Source of the DNA: a virus
IMG/VR virus record: IMGVR_UViG_3300030117_006323
Location: 27,171-91,170 of that record
Length of the DNA: 64,000 nt
Strand: one strand, 5' to 3'
Shown piece after piece: positions 13,701-21,125 of this stretch. The position numbers were made by a program, and so were the translations under genes. Position 1 is the first letter of the stretch. Each line of letters begins with the position of its first letter. The notes beneath the pieces were generated by a model that had not been told where the DNA came from, ran no database searches, and saw nothing but the letters and a program-made list of their open reading frames with translations.

Positions 13701-16700
13701 ACCGTGTGCTTCAGTAGCAGCCCGATAATTCCATTCAGAATCATGGCTAAATGCTGCTTCCATAAATTCTGATGCTGCTGTAGGTGCCACGCTTTTATCT
13801 TCTGAAGGTTGGCCATTCTGTACATCTAATTGGGTAGAATGATTCGCACTTGTAGGAGAGCCGTTAAAAGCGGCTGGGCCACTGACAAGATAACTGGCTG
13901 GAGTCCCAAACTTAGGTGTAGCGGGAGAAGATTGTACTTGCATGTGAATATCATGCATAGCGATGAACTCTCTATCATGCGCAGTATCGTAGAGCAAAAC
14001 GCGGGCAAATCCCGCTGTGGCTTGGTACGGGTCAACAAATGCGACAACAGGGGCACTATCATCACGCCCTAATTCTGCCCAATTCAATTCAATTGTTTTG
14101 TTGATGTGTTGTACAAAGTTGGTAGCGGTTTCTAAACAATCATTGCCAATCAAGAAGTTCTCCATTGGGATACTGTCTCTTGGTCTGTTAGCCAACGCTC
14201 CTTCGCCACCATTGAAATGCCGAGCAACTAATGCTTCGTTGAATGTACCTCTGCTCTTGCAGAAGAGTCCTTCAACGGCATGAGGATTAGTGTAGTGCAT
14301 GTTCATCCAAACTGTGTCGCCATCACGCAAACCACCAGCCGCATACGGATGCAGCCAAGATGCATTTAGAGCGACATCTTCTTGCACTTGCGGATAAGCA
14401 CTTGCAGAAATATTCCGGTAATCTTTGATGAACACTTCATCTCCAGCAGCAGGTCCCCAACCGCCAGATTTGGATGAGGCTATAATTGTCAATGTGTTTC
14501 CGTTAATGGTTTCGTATTGAGCGGTTTGTTCAGTGCCTGAAGAATCAATATACGCAACACGATACCGATATTGATAGGTCCCGCCTACTTTGTACAAGTC
14601 ATCCATACCTGTCAGTGGGAAATCAGAAGCATCTGTAAGAAGTAATGATGTACCACTCCAACTAATTACAGTTGAACGTGCTCTTCTGTTCTTCGTGCGT
14701 GGAAGGTGTGGGTTCTCTCTTGGGCCTGCTTTGAATTCTACTGCACTAACGTACTGTCTGAGACCGTAGTCAATGTTACCACCTTGTGTTTGGACATTTG
14801 CCCGGTCATAGTAGTAAGGCCGCCGTCCTTCATAGGCTGCACTCAGAATAGTAGGATGATTGCGGATGGCAGGGAAATTTTCATCGAATACACCGGGCCC
14901 CGGATACAATGCCATACCAACTTCATGTGTAGCCAAGAAATTTTCAGACATGCATTGGTCTAACAAATCATCATCGACAATTAAATCGTTCCCGCTAATC
15001 GAAGAATAGAGAATCCACTCTCCGTTGGGTAAGAATGCCCGTTGGTAAATTACAGCACCCGGTCTAGCACTGGCGGTTGCCCCAGTGTCTGTGTAATTGT
15101 TGAGTGCTGCCGCAGTAGTAGTCGAAGTTTCAAACATCCCTCCTTCTTCTACAGCCAGATAACCATGTGTGTCAATTCTGAAAAGTTGCTTGATATGTGT
15201 TCCTTTTCTCAAAGCGTTTTGGCCCTTGTTATTTGCATGTGCACCGTAAATAGTACGGTCTGTCGGCGTATTGTCATCACAACGTCGCCCCACAGGATTT
15301 GGGGCCCATGTATGAGCAGTGTACGTACAATCAACGTGAATTTTGAGCGAATTGTCAGGACCGGGTGAAATACAGGCTTCTTTGTTTTCAAAGAACAAAT
15401 TTGGGAAAAGTGGTATTTCGACAAGAGCGCGAGTACCAGCATATTGAGTCCCTAATTGGTAATCGTGACTTACACTATCCATACGTTGGAACATACGGTC
15501 ATTGATAGTAGAGCCATCATTACAGACAGAACTCTCGCCAAACTCACCATCAACAAATAACAGAGTACCTGCGACAACACCGTTGTTAGCGACCCAATCG
15601 GCGAAGGTATCTGATTCAGTACCATTTCCATTTAAGAAAGCAGCCGTTCCACCAGCACTAGAGCCACTGAATGTGAATACTGTGCCGCTTTTTGACGCAT
15701 ACAGAGCACTAGCCCCGTTCTCTAGATACACTCGACCGACTTTCGGGAAGCAATACGTGCCCCAAGAAGCCAAATCACTTGAGTCGTTGTTGAGCGGTAT
15801 AACCGTCAGAGTAGTAGAAGCAGTTGCAGATATTTGCACCGCACAATCGCGCCGCGTATTCCATCCTAGGCGCGTGAATGGTGATGGGTCATAAGTCGGC
15901 TTTGTATTGATTGCACCTTGGCCGGGACCACCTAGAGTCACAGTAACAACAGGAGAGCCGGGCATGACCTCTTTGACAACGTGTGAATCAGGGGCCCCTG
16001 AGCCAATGAAATCTACAGTTTTAGAAGAGGCATCTTCTGTAAGACCGACACAAGTCATTACAAGTGAATCTTCTCCATCAGAATCAGAATATGATTGTAC
16101 GCGCATTTTAGAGACCAAATTACTGATACGGAATGTTGTCGATATATCCATTGTAGAGAGATTTTCTCCAACTGGCCATACTTTCAACAATTGCGTTGTT
16201 CTTGAACGGTCTGTTGGTTGGATGACTATTTTACTTGTTTCTTTCAATTTTCTATTCGCCAATGGACCTAATTCACCCGCAATGATGTCGAATGTTTCGT
16301 AAAGGTGGGATGAAATATCAGGGTCAGCAATATCAAAAACACCAGCCCCCGTGTTACTTACAAAGGGCTGAAGATTATACACACCATATTCAGTGCGTTC
16401 CCCATAATTGTTGCCCGAGATTGTATCTGGAGTCATTTCTAGTAAATGGAAAACTGATGTTTTGGTTGAATCAGTGTGTTGAGCGGCAATTACTTGTGGC
16501 CCTCTGTTTGGAGGGTCGGTGGAAGTAAGTGGTGTGTAATTAACAGGTGTACGGCTTTCATCCAATTCATCTTCAAAATCAGAGCCTTCGTGGCCACTTG
16601 ATTCAATGCTTTCTATCAAACCAGCAGGATGATTACCACTATGTATTTCTCTAAATTCTAAAACCCCACCGGGTGAATACAAGAATGTCTCTTTCGCAGC

Positions 16701-18806
16701 ATTGGCTAAATCAGAAGCAACCACATCATACAAACGATTACCAGAGACTGGGAGTGTAATATCAAGAGATGGGACTGTTTTTTCTACAATTAGACATGGG
16801 GCCGTTAAACCCATACTTGCGCCTGTAATATCAATTGCGTTGTAATACACATGAATAAAGGGAGCCATATTATCGTCGGCTAACGTAGGGACAGCCAAAA
16901 CAGCAATGCGGCTTTCGCTAATTGGGCGAAGATGGGACTTTCGGATTGCATCAGTAGTCCCTTTTAAATTTGAAGGATATGGGCCTTTGAGCAAAAATGG
17001 CAAACAATCAAATTCTCTTTCTGTAATGGGTTCGCCCAAAAGTACAGAAGTCAAAACTTTGTCACTAGTAGATAAGCCACCGATGGCTAACATCTCGCGT
17101 CCATTGCCTGCACTCAAACCGTTACTTACCATTTGGAAAGCAAAAGAGCCTGCTGTGAATTTAGCGACGGGAGCATTACATACATGCTGATACATATCAA
17201 CTCGTGATTGCAATGGGACCGATTGTACTTCGGTGCGACTAGAAAAATCATAATAGAATTCTGATAAATCAGCGGAACCATCTGTCGATTGATGGACTAT
17301 TTCTTCATTGGCAGGAGGCAATACAGATAATGCAGAATGCCCTTTCACGGCCATAACACAATGTCTTGCTGTATGACCAATTTGAAAACCTGTATCTAGT
17401 GAAGCAGGCCAAACAGCAGCGAAAGGATTCTTTGGGTCTGTTGCTGTTGTCGCCATGCGTTTTGAATAAACTAAACCGTGTGAACCAATGGCTTCGTTCA
17501 AAACCATTTGACCTGTTCTATCGACAACTTGAGAACCATAATGAGGAGGTTGGTAAGGTTTTCCAGTCCCGCTGTCTAACAGTATATCTCCGACAACCAA
17601 TACAAAATGGTCATCTGTATTTGCTGTCCGGCTGTGTAATACTCCTCTACGTGCGCCACCTATACCAAAATCCAAATGAATACTTTCGACACCAATGACT
17701 CCTGATGTCCCATTTACAGAAAGTAAGCGCAAACGCTCAGGTGGTTTGGCATTTGGTGTTTTGTTCAACGGATTTAGACCATCAGGGTTGAACAAAATAT
17801 TGTACGGAGTATGAGGGATGAGTAAAGTCCCTGCCGTTCCCGGTGTAGACACATAGTCTGCCACTTCATAATTGCCACTAGAGTAGGGACCAGATGTATC
17901 TATCAAATTGATTTGAGAATTCGTAGATGCATCGTATGCCTTCCCAGTAATGCTGGCTAAAATTGCTTGAGCACTAGCAGCAGGAATGGTAATTGTCTTA
18001 GTTGTTCCATCGCTAGCAGCCGAAAAAGCGCCACTTTGGTAAATTGTCTGATGGACATCTACGGGCTCTTCAAAACGATATTGAGCAATTAAATTAGTAG
18101 ATTCAGGCGGGCTGACGGGTGACAGAATGTTATCTGTAAAACGAGAATACAATCTGATTTGCTCAATGGTACCTCTAAATTCTCCTCCTTTACCGCCAAT
18201 ATGGAAATCACCTGCATTATCTCTTAACAACATTCTTGCATCAGCGGCGAATGTTTTTTTGGCGACAAGATTCCCATTGATGTAAATTGCCAACTGTTGA
18301 GATTGCATTACTGCTACAACATGTAATAATTCTCGATGATTGATATTTAGTCCCGTGGCATCGGTTGATGATGTGTATGTGTTGTATGAACCATGGATGT
18401 CAGCCCCATGTCGTGGGAATACAAGCCCCGACCATCGTGTAGGGCTTGCATCTGAGTCTTGAGATGCAGTCGTAAGATGCTCTAAAGTCCCATCAACGGT
18501 TTCGACAACTAATTTGGCAGGACCGGGTTGTTCAACAGAGCCTACTTTAAACTCAAAAACACCATCTTGCGAAAGAATAACACCACCACAATCTGGTCGT
18601 ATCCAAGCGCTAACAACCAATTGCCTGTGTCTTAATTCATGCTGAGATGTTTTGTAACCATGTGCACTTTCACCTACGACAGAAAGCGATGATTTTCCAC
18701 CGGGAACATCTACATAGGTTCGTGTGAAAGAAGCCTTTGGGATAACAATTGAGTCTGTAATTCCGTTAAAATACAACGCATGGTTTGTGTTTTTACGCAA
18801 AGACAA
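1761..18806 (-). CDS. Giant LamG-containing tail adhesin (5681 aa)
   Basis: This single uninterrupted frame covers 27% of the window and should encode a protein of roughly 600 kDa. It starts with TTG, five nt after a strong GAGGTG site inside the end of the upstream gene. Residues about 60-250 look like a LamG/concanavalin-type beta sandwich (LVVSAWIRPDC, LAIYINGNLVAKK, GTIEQIRLYSRF). A second LamG-like domain lies at about 5235-5470 (LSGLALWLKSDSLDL, AEIIQYNRALSTTEIEQVE). Two homologous modules of about 110 residues lie near 4545-4655 and 4700-4810, sharing TKTYTA, SNQF and HASGHNG. The long middle is rich in Gly, Ser, Asn, Tyr and Trp, has few Lys or Cys, and shows no enzyme motif that I recognise. 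Its place after the tape-measure and distal-tail genes suggests a tail-tip or fibre adhesin that binds host surface glycans. No signal peptide is seen, which argues against a cell-surface protein. Confidence 0.7.
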   Translation of the reverse strand: MSLRKNTNHALYFNGITDSIVIPKASFTRTYVDVPGGKSSLSVVGESAHGYKTSQHELRHRQLVVSAWIRPDCGGVILSQDGVFEFKVGSVEQPGPAKLVVETVDGTLEHLTTASQDSDASPTRWSGLVFPRHGADIHGSYNTYTSSTDATGLNINHRELLHVVAVMQSQQLAIYINGNLVAKKTFAADARMLLRDNAGDFHIGGKGGEFRGTIEQIRLYSRFTDNILSPVSPPESTNLIAQYRFEEPVDVHQTIYQSGAFSAASDGTTKTITIPAASAQAILASITGKAYDASTNSQINLIDTSGPYSSGNYEVADYVSTPGTAGTLLIPHTPYNILFNPDGLNPLNKTPNAKPPERLRLLSVNGTSGVIGVESIHLDFGIGGARRGVLHSRTANTDDHFVLVVGDILLDSGTGKPYQPPHYGSQVVDRTGQMVLNEAIGSHGLVYSKRMATTATDPKNPFAAVWPASLDTGFQIGHTARHCVMAVKGHSALSVLPPANEEIVHQSTDGSADLSEFYYDFSSRTEVQSVPLQSRVDMYQHVCNAPVAKFTAGSFAFQMVSNGLSAGNGREMLAIGGLSTSDKVLTSVLLGEPITEREFDCLPFLLKGPYPSNLKGTTDAIRKSHLRPISESRIAVLAVPTLADDNMAPFIHVYYNAIDITGASMGLTAPCLIVEKTVPSLDITLPVSGNRLYDVVASDLANAAKETFLYSPGGVLEFREIHSGNHPAGLIESIESSGHEGSDFEDELDESRTPVNYTPLTSTDPPNRGPQVIAAQHTDSTKTSVFHLLEMTPDTISGNNYGERTEYGVYNLQPFVSNTGAGVFDIADPDISSHLYETFDIIAGELGPLANRKLKETSKIVIQPTDRSRTTQLLKVWPVGENLSTMDISTTFRISNLVSKMRVQSYSDSDGEDSLVMTCVGLTEDASSKTVDFIGSGAPDSHVVKEVMPGSPVVTVTLGGPGQGAINTKPTYDPSPFTRLGWNTRRDCAVQISATASTTLTVIPLNNDSSDLASWGTYCFPKVGRVYLENGASALYASKSGTVFTFSGSSAGGTAAFLNGNGTESDTFADWVANNGVVAGTLLFVDGEFGESSVCNDGSTINDRMFQRMDSVSHDYQLGTQYAGTRALVEIPLFPNLFFENKEACISPGPDNSLKIHVDCTYTAHTWAPNPVGRRCDDNTPTDRTIYGAHANNKGQNALRKGTHIKQLFRIDTHGYLAVEEGGMFETSTTTAAALNNYTDTGATASARPGAVIYQRAFLPNGEWILYSSISGNDLIVDDDLLDQCMSENFLATHEVGMALYPGPGVFDENFPAIRNHPTILSAAYEGRRPYYYDRANVQTQGGNIDYGLRQYVSAVEFKAGPRENPHLPRTKNRRARSTVISWSGTSLLLTDASDFPLTGMDDLYKVGGTYQYRYRVAYIDSSGTEQTAQYETINGNTLTIIASSKSGGWGPAAGDEVFIKDYRNISASAYPQVQEDVALNASWLHPYAAGGLRDGDTVWMNMHYTNPHAVEGLFCKSRGTFNEALVARHFNGGEGALANRPRDSIPMENFLIGNDCLETATNFVQHINKTIELNWAELGRDDSAPVVAFVDPYQATAGFARVLLYDTAHDREFIAMHDIHMQVQSSPATPKFGTPASYLVSGPAAFNGSPTSANHSTQLDVQNGQPSEDKSVAPTAASEFMEAAFSHDSEWNYRAATEAHGDHGHHPQAGGCVGDGSPPRTHEETCCPSSAVLKHRHFQALGEAVEAEYATFFDTPEGTRAIPAFLCLKGKRTETLDLTSHKEARLQHLSHWTQMDFVRRLTIDLGEVGVKEGVTDIQAAAQEVVRLINQAGAPKGRTHARRPANQYPSESARLGLEKVGIFQDGGHSKVLQGPRDNIKPSLIDASAPHLSADFSPTGSTHDPAPFWDIDKAFASHDRGSHMGYVRAHLGRVVEDAEGNGNEGFSIVIHSTVPGASGRNFCLWLDNSKGQSTYRPKFLIGHGGRFRNFWCRPDEVLMENMHPAPMPINKDGRPFAPITTLNEYLPPEEPEDVFMNNLNYGSKTDAAITNANNMGVSGYSKNTVYQDSYESQSPDSVLTQGLRLGTRAQARINFGGLVASGVPGFSPRAGPWGMGKEGNTRYLHAYGKNGTLTEVDYTTPDDTGVEKGHVPSAEIQDDAIGNQLYGLRLTDHLGRAHTLRFIYSEFGESFSYDNSTLPPTIDQEVCIWFDDRDCGSGGFTIGKHMWGIGEATGRLLETESMVGTATWVGNKWQPFPCPNVGIEIDNVSVSGTTVTIELPDPYHSGGTHSHDDILGYLGFPDAGVFQTSKPGTAAETGLTFSYTGRTHSSKSGTHKFYGVTGNTALPNGDSGLIISPRIGWTTLLTDEVIAAAVNFAINMDDPNSDSATTFDCTNMRAADGRTLGEWGVDAGAIRVRAHSQNHDITPLRCLFESSLSKDWGISGSTNAAIMSVNQLTAGERTACGYLPETVLHLRTKSRGTNANTATPILVDTMNNAVDVTTWRQNLRGARYVDKPGDYILPMIENRTALIDGDSTTIDTSSNPRTIKVGAASGTGYLWHMAIPASANADSWGERRRYWLNDKDWVIAESTRNATDPELFLMWKSRATGGAVSDNFEANIEAFETANNDCVISTYGSVADTIAFDGIRRSGNSYGEPLVYFRGGRDSPDHSVPVYFGGGFSGVVMDVNDGTQNDYSDFYTHPYSEGPTGSAGLQNIGEKSTSYCLVDCAAMLAMFPGTPYLDNHKGENNPPFYNQDGILSPDLDAGNNSRTGTTGMASDSDYGYGAGANITKVTIPSPVILRFAHSHSRYSHDASSSGKTTYIVFGPGQAFPHNNAAIQPNLGKDTVKTLSGAAGEFTPNTLTSGDVNGRHSGGTLTPPSANFQIGNAKGWNYVDNWEPAQGKPNVRSAASVHGYDQTPYDGLYYGSHFTSGSYAPPPYAHPFDYAPTSLIGSSLRHAGFIWHMDGGYHPGGHFLDRHVLINAPHYKDSGTVTHNGTAKSHPSAFRVSGLLAASYGATSAYSTEEFVIVDATRVQNAEELAAVLSCSINEWPGRDPLKAIGGTFLPSFQTGHKQDRYGWQAFTAMEMAGEGGNPDFYEQIGGSGTNYRLNLLNPYGADLPPLPRYGWLRVGIGGNDNGSGAARVASYSVGATAVYAPYHTMTVPNPGHLQVTLDVNRGGTKQLEESVVDTATAATASTVNAVKAEATVYIWTKAGAHIFNNGRTNSGANSQNHMCQVHFNGLMDAIDRTRAVGAIGWHGERYSYLNSLDLRNPDDASTAVYAAGLGAWHPYLGFSPYGASSTCQGSVIPVSRESGTMNYTYNSVCPQGLSPRHLVAVTYESELALIAKADRDGTKGVGDWLYAAQVKSGVSNTQEFGGTIAVADQVFNLDRYVAPANAGPNVEAQIVTGQTQPTNTASYNNVGTESHWHSRVTAASQMSLLTSCAVPTGDLFWDESSVYSNRLHADKNSLSVNCNVSGTTATPPDDLEPWNYWAARSPARNFTIEHIVWKRMDGGNLTMPACNARGLGAVPFTTRVSGVNAYTMGETIYGNCRFSFESTNSAMFPIIQAQELSHPQLAEQPVGSELQNVLTIPNEETQFESVEVMDDTGQIHVIEGGSPFGTIIRDFELVSDRSSEGLSPTLANSGLAPNMRIRLPDPDTIPGNIIVRSGFDRIQSYQNETLGSGGMMHPAQPVQGITDTFTDSAKGPRGWPTWENKGWEHISQDADDSSLTAGETRLAFPDQHSKGWDDHTDGNPLETAYEQHDRTLFFHVTKMGHTGSSRNPTAISSGSIVSDPLTFSSSGTNTVTAGSSPNAAVWKIDSEKTADGRWFARVEDATGQGALFSYTNISSANFTGVVFDPDFSTFISGKTGLVIKPSWYIPAGSNRFFAARRLRDHSEISGNSPDAKRLDWTETNPVTLLTKPKLTPMPIPRMGHHYVTPSMMVMPGHFSHPAYERAFNLHYGCRSSSKTAIDDDTSLAITNIPVRDPLVWFSTPSSALRPSDIHGGAFTLLTETKVAYDGYGIAASKGAAGTANAAGKHIIYLEAAGTYSLKPHFPDPIEVGAYQIIIQPNLHKQQFSGFHRNGAATALPDGSAVELTGQQVNLVIGLEHDAAGSTGAVGLLLAEATMADTRGCEIFINEVMLDLDPDPGSQFTNIPTLGLYNPIGVNENTSPPFSRRSLPYRPGTFERATPGYTLTVPWWAILHRSKPTSSIASGYVFNEWHKPDDYYQFCRATYGAVGCQITLAGYPSIYPDIYENHFRARSLNPHCVVLSLSSTNRTITVDNNELFPVDSFYGEVLEYIDNEGSRQTATYTHRTGTKSHSLEVGPTKFENVIAVTPAFWTKLAAAEILRLSRPYDTTPAGSIFQASTTSAITRVLPQTYHGSRDTNSLHQADAFLCLWHPNLGRPYTFYSDTGRTFYTNTGAADTPQDKKGLNHIPEHFETIHYHDFLYSISKGPFSFDMKGQAPASDGTAQNASDLTNHQGDGSRQYVGFWPGGSRGGPAGSRLDGYGYIKAGWGDNDYGMECTPYSYDTSTGGIDQLLLASINIGASKPSAGNTIVITSAAKTTKTYTAVSGSATITSNQFSVDNTNADVAESLLLAIKHASGHNGEIDVTRASGVLTLTDTPSEVKNQSLIVSNLANTTVTQFSGTHTLLSTLEHDRQYCFGYRFAVRPPFNRPRWSPGIRGIDEVEETAATASITFTGDPTTDRTIILISTDGTTKTYTAKNTAAFASNQFDANGGAAANATSLKGAVEHASGHNGKILVADDGAGTLTFTQNVAGSAGNTVIVSTLDNTTHTSFTGGHSSSAEYNMTGYSHGPFVAQDSRTQASGGWKENADAGLSGAADIVWNATNAGILERQTQATAMLGNDQTMRQVRYSHGRRMTRPFGCPTRTVRNASTVRKKYPGDDSGLGIDEIAEAHRFYLVDWWGNTRGEDVRRFPARGFGIRPAWDPEEAYTDDAYANLKPSATDLWHDDGASYKTEQEGTTNSTNNSDMTRVDWFNPKRAQRIGDRGDGRGMRWPTVFNESLLHDISEDLLPAGLVLSHSTAEPPFTTGYLRPANSAPASTEIPRGISARLGVAQDGLLKPEANVSEKVETVSGTFTIGGVTLADPMSRSAPRIGLDVETIEAISGGQETDHIAMSTQAHSLHTDKEVGQRLSLRGAFNAGSTTLTHFDLTTPTWATQPDAAVVRLSNAHAMWPLGGTYVLEVRNYAQPFDDSGWGQQMPLSGLALWLKSDSLDLAGGAAVTQWDDLSGNSRHFTQSTSSLQPSYVASDSDFNSKPVVNFDGSDKLALNFDAGLNTNEFTVFIVTAVSSDTDAIEAIIDSRSSSPVTRSGFNFYADMRNTGGNNNWEFWVGADSSWKALSASGDSASTSGVPSILVGQVSGGNGAGASATQLFRVDGVQVGTQSANFYKSTADASQLGTNATSSYQLNGDMAEIIQYNRALSTTEIEQVEAYLASKYGIGSTSTFKSWNPSNPYQDGPVVSSTAGTHNAVSGTQMNYFDKTVRFLLRPSRVLDNRHVEIFRADSVTKSSTPQDGNDAYRSTSGGKYGLFNYDMPNARTGTVTPVSPPYSPSYTIDSAAPTLSLSSGPNIPGADVSGYSVALDKTVARILITENTLEHFRSDAPRRRFYSTDADGSSITRRDYSVQPRHSQTLHAKGEEGTASYNTGDHSGE
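4375..5170 (-). repeat. Two-copy protein-level repeat in the adhesin
   Basis: Two adjacent segments (about 4837-5170 and 4375-4710) encode homologous modules of about 110 residues. Both share the pattern TKTYTA, SNQF, HASGHNG, a Leu-Thr strand and a closing SxFxGxH. The copies have clearly diverged at the DNA level, so this is an old domain duplication rather than a recent tandem repeat. Confidence 0.65.
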
Positions 18807-18815
18807 AATAGCACC

Positions 18816-20369
18816 TCAGACGATAAAATTGATTGGCAAGAACGTAAGTTGGTATCTATACACACTTTCACCAGCATCGTAATTAACAACAAATTGTTTG
18901 ATAGTTCCTTTGATGAAATTAGTGGGCGTAAAGTCAGTAGCATCAATTTCTTTATCGTAAGCAGTGATGTTATTTTCAGGTCGCTTCAAACGGTGAATAT
19001 AGGATGATGCTGAGTTAAAAAACTGCGCAGGATTGCCTGTAGGGGCCAAGAAAGACCTTTGAGTATATTTTTGACCTGATGCTGCTGTTACCATGGATTG
19101 ATATGGAACTTGGATTCCAGTGATATACGAATCAGAATCTTGTCTACTCTGCATGTTATTCATTATGTTCTGAGTTAAAAGAGTCCCTCCTACGCCAGCG
19201 AGCATGCCCAAGCCCGCCATACCCAAACTCAGTGTGAGCATAATTGAGAATGCTGGAGTCGTCGCGAAACGCGCCATAATGTGATTTATAGCAGCCACTG
19301 CCGATGCCGTATCAGCATGACCATCGTTATTCATGTTGTTACACAAAGCCCAAATTTCATACACTTTGTCGCCAGCAGACAAGTCATTACCCCCAGCACC
19401 AGTCGCCGTAACTGGTCTAGGTCCTGAAATAGAAGAGCCGCCGCCAGTAAATGTTGTAATGTCAGGTTCTTGTAATGGGCCGAAAATGCCCGGGGGTCTA
19501 GGATTCAGAATATTTTGCCAAGTGGGTGAGCCTCTACCCCAAGCCCCTGTGTCCTTAAATTCGACATTTAGAATGCCACCGACACCATGGCTACCCTTTG
19601 AAGTTTCATTTGAAGTTGTAGCGACAAAATGACTCCCCGGCCTTTCTGCTTCACTTATTGTACTCGGATGTGTTGTCGAGTTGATAGCAGATGCAATTTT
19701 CGTTGTAATTTGCGCAACTGTTGTAGCACCTTTGATACCGACTAAAATCCACTTTTTACAAAGACCGCCCTGATAGGAAGCGCTGACTGGATAAGTTTTC
19801 ACCGCAGTGCCAATTAAATGGTCATCTGCATGCCCATTTCCATCAGCGTAAATGTAAGCACTTGAGGAAAAATCAACACCAGCCACTAGATGAATAAAAT
19901 GTGTGCCCCCGTTTTTGTCTATAAATCGGAGTCGTTGATGAAAAACATCTTGGCCATTTACCTGTCTCAACACATTGTTGGCAGGATTTGATGCCCCCCA
20001 ATTATTGCCAGTATCAGCCGCGAAATCAAGTGCCGCAGTCTCACCGTTATGCCGAGTGTAATTTGGACTACCAGTCCACCATTCGCCGCCTGATGCCCCA
20101 ATAGAGAAATTGATAGATGCTTTCGCTTTAGGTTCAGCAGCGGCTATAGTTGTAGTCGATGTAGTCGTATCATCGGCAAAAAATCCTTCTATTACCAGTG
20201 CGGCAGTAGCCATGTTCAAATCCATACCAACTCTTGTGTTTTCTGAAAATGGTAAAGGCACACCTCCAACTGTGCGGTCCACGCTCATGACCATTGATTC
20301 ACCCATCAACGGAATTTTATCACCGTTAGATTGTACCAAGTAAATTGGGAAGCCGCTGCCCTGTGTCAT
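18816..20369 (-). CDS. Distal tail / tail-tip structural protein candidate
   Basis: A 517-aa protein encoded between the tape-measure gene and the giant adhesin. Its ATG overlaps the upstream stop as ATGA and has GAGGT 8 nt upstream. The N-terminus (GDKIPLMGESMVMSVDRTVGG) and C-terminus (FIKGTIKQFVVNYDAGESVYRYQLTFLP) look like the two halves of a beta-rich ring-forming tail domain, with a large insertion between them. At about residues 375-400 there is an unusual hydrophobic stretch (FSIMLTLSLGMAGLGMLAG) that could be a membrane segment or fusion-like element. The family is not recognised with certainty; the distal-tail role is inferred mainly from gene order. Confidence 0.45.
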   Translation of the reverse strand: MTQGSGFPIYLVQSNGDKIPLMGESMVMSVDRTVGGVPLPFSENTRVGMDLNMATAALVIEGFFADDTTTSTTTIAAAEPKAKASINFSIGASGGEWWTGSPNYTRHNGETAALDFAADTGNNWGASNPANNVLRQVNGQDVFHQRLRFIDKNGGTHFIHLVAGVDFSSSAYIYADGNGHADDHLIGTAVKTYPVSASYQGGLCKKWILVGIKGATTVAQITTKIASAINSTTHPSTISEAERPGSHFVATTSNETSKGSHGVGGILNVEFKDTGAWGRGSPTWQNILNPRPPGIFGPLQEPDITTFTGGGSSISGPRPVTATGAGGNDLSAGDKVYEIWALCNNMNNDGHADTASAVAAINHIMARFATTPAFSIMLTLSLGMAGLGMLAGVGGTLLTQNIMNNMQSRQDSDSYITGIQVPYQSMVTAASGQKYTQRSFLAPTGNPAQFFNSASSYIHRLKRPENNITAYDKEIDATDFTPTNFIKGTIKQFVVNYDAGESVYRYQLTFLPINFIV

Positions 20370-20899
20370 ATATACCGACCTCGCGCTTTCCCTGTACCCA
20401 TATTCAAACGAGTCTCTTGCTGGATAAGTCCCGCAATTTCTTTCGCTAGGGCTCTCTTATCCGTTCTATCAGTCATACCGTTAAGATTGAATGTCATGTT
20501 AAACACGCTACCACCACCTCCCATTTTGTGGTTAGGAGTGATAGAACCACTACTACTAGGAGTAAACATTTCTGGTCCTTTTTCACCTACAATGTAAGGC
20601 GTATGAGCAGAAACTGGCCCACCAGCGGCGCGCTTTCCCGGGATTATGCTACTTACACCGCCGGTAAATGCATCCCATTTATCGCCTACTGCATCCTCAA
20701 ATTCTTGCCACTTCTCTTTGAGTGCATCAATTTCATTCCCAATAGAGATAAAAATGTTCTCAATTTCCGCTACAACATTCCCGACGAACGATGTAACCCC
20801 TTCAATTGCACTTTGGATACCTGAAACCATTCCAGCAGCAGCCTCAGCGGCTCCTTGGAAAAAACCAGCAATAGCCGATGCTGCGGCAACAGTGACCAT
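20366..20899 (-). CDS. Short tape-measure-like tail protein
   Basis: A 177-aa protein. The ATG overlaps the chaperone stop as TGATG, with GGAG 10 nt upstream. The N-terminal 50 residues are Ala/Gly-rich and hydrophobic and could form a membrane-active or core helix, followed by a short helical segment (EIDALKEKWQEFEDAV). The C-terminal half carries the hallmark of phage tape-measure C-termini: GGPVSAHTPYIVGEKGPEMF, a Ser-rich turn and SITPN. Most tape-measure proteins have many hundreds of residues. If length scales with tail length as in siphoviruses, this one would set a very short tail. It could instead be a detached C-terminal domain, with another protein serving as the ruler. Confidence 0.65.
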   Translation of the reverse strand: MVTVAAASAIAGFFQGAAEAAAGMVSGIQSAIEGVTSFVGNVVAEIENIFISIGNEIDALKEKWQEFEDAVGDKWDAFTGGVSSIIPGKRAAGGPVSAHTPYIVGEKGPEMFTPSSSGSITPNHKMGGGGSVFNMTFNLNGMTDRTDKRALAKEIAGLIQQETRLNMGTGKARGRYI

Positions 20900-21099
20900 C
20901 AAATATCCTCTCCTTCAAACCAAGCAGAATAGTCGAGGCTTACAGTCTCTCCGCTTTTCGATGGGGTTGCTTCATCGCGCACTCTTTTTCGTTCATCTTG
21001 GATGGCCGTTACCCATCCGTGTAATTTTTCTACAATATTCGGTGGCATGTTCCATACTTCCATTGGTGAGATGTGAAAATGTTGTGCTATGATAATCAC
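20899..21099 (-). CDS. Tail assembly chaperone, frameshifted C-terminal part (GT-type)
   Basis: A 66-codon frame (AQHFHISPMEVWNMPPNIVEKL and on) directly downstream of the G-like chaperone, in the -1 frame relative to it. The frame is open back through the slippery heptamer at 21135-21141, so it can be translated as the C-terminal extension of a fusion, as in lambda G-GT. The formal start at 21099 is a GTG without a clear ribosome site, which favours the frameshift route. Residues of the type HxHxxPxExxxMP are common in tail chaperone T domains. It should bind the tape-measure protein during tail assembly. The gene sits immediately before the tape-measure gene, the usual position. Confidence 0.7.
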   Translation of the reverse strand: MIIIAQHFHISPMEVWNMPPNIVEKLHGWVTAIQDERKRVRDEATPSKSGETVSLDYSAWFEGEDI

Positions 21100-21125
21100 T
21101 ATTGATTCAAAGTAAAGTTCAATAT

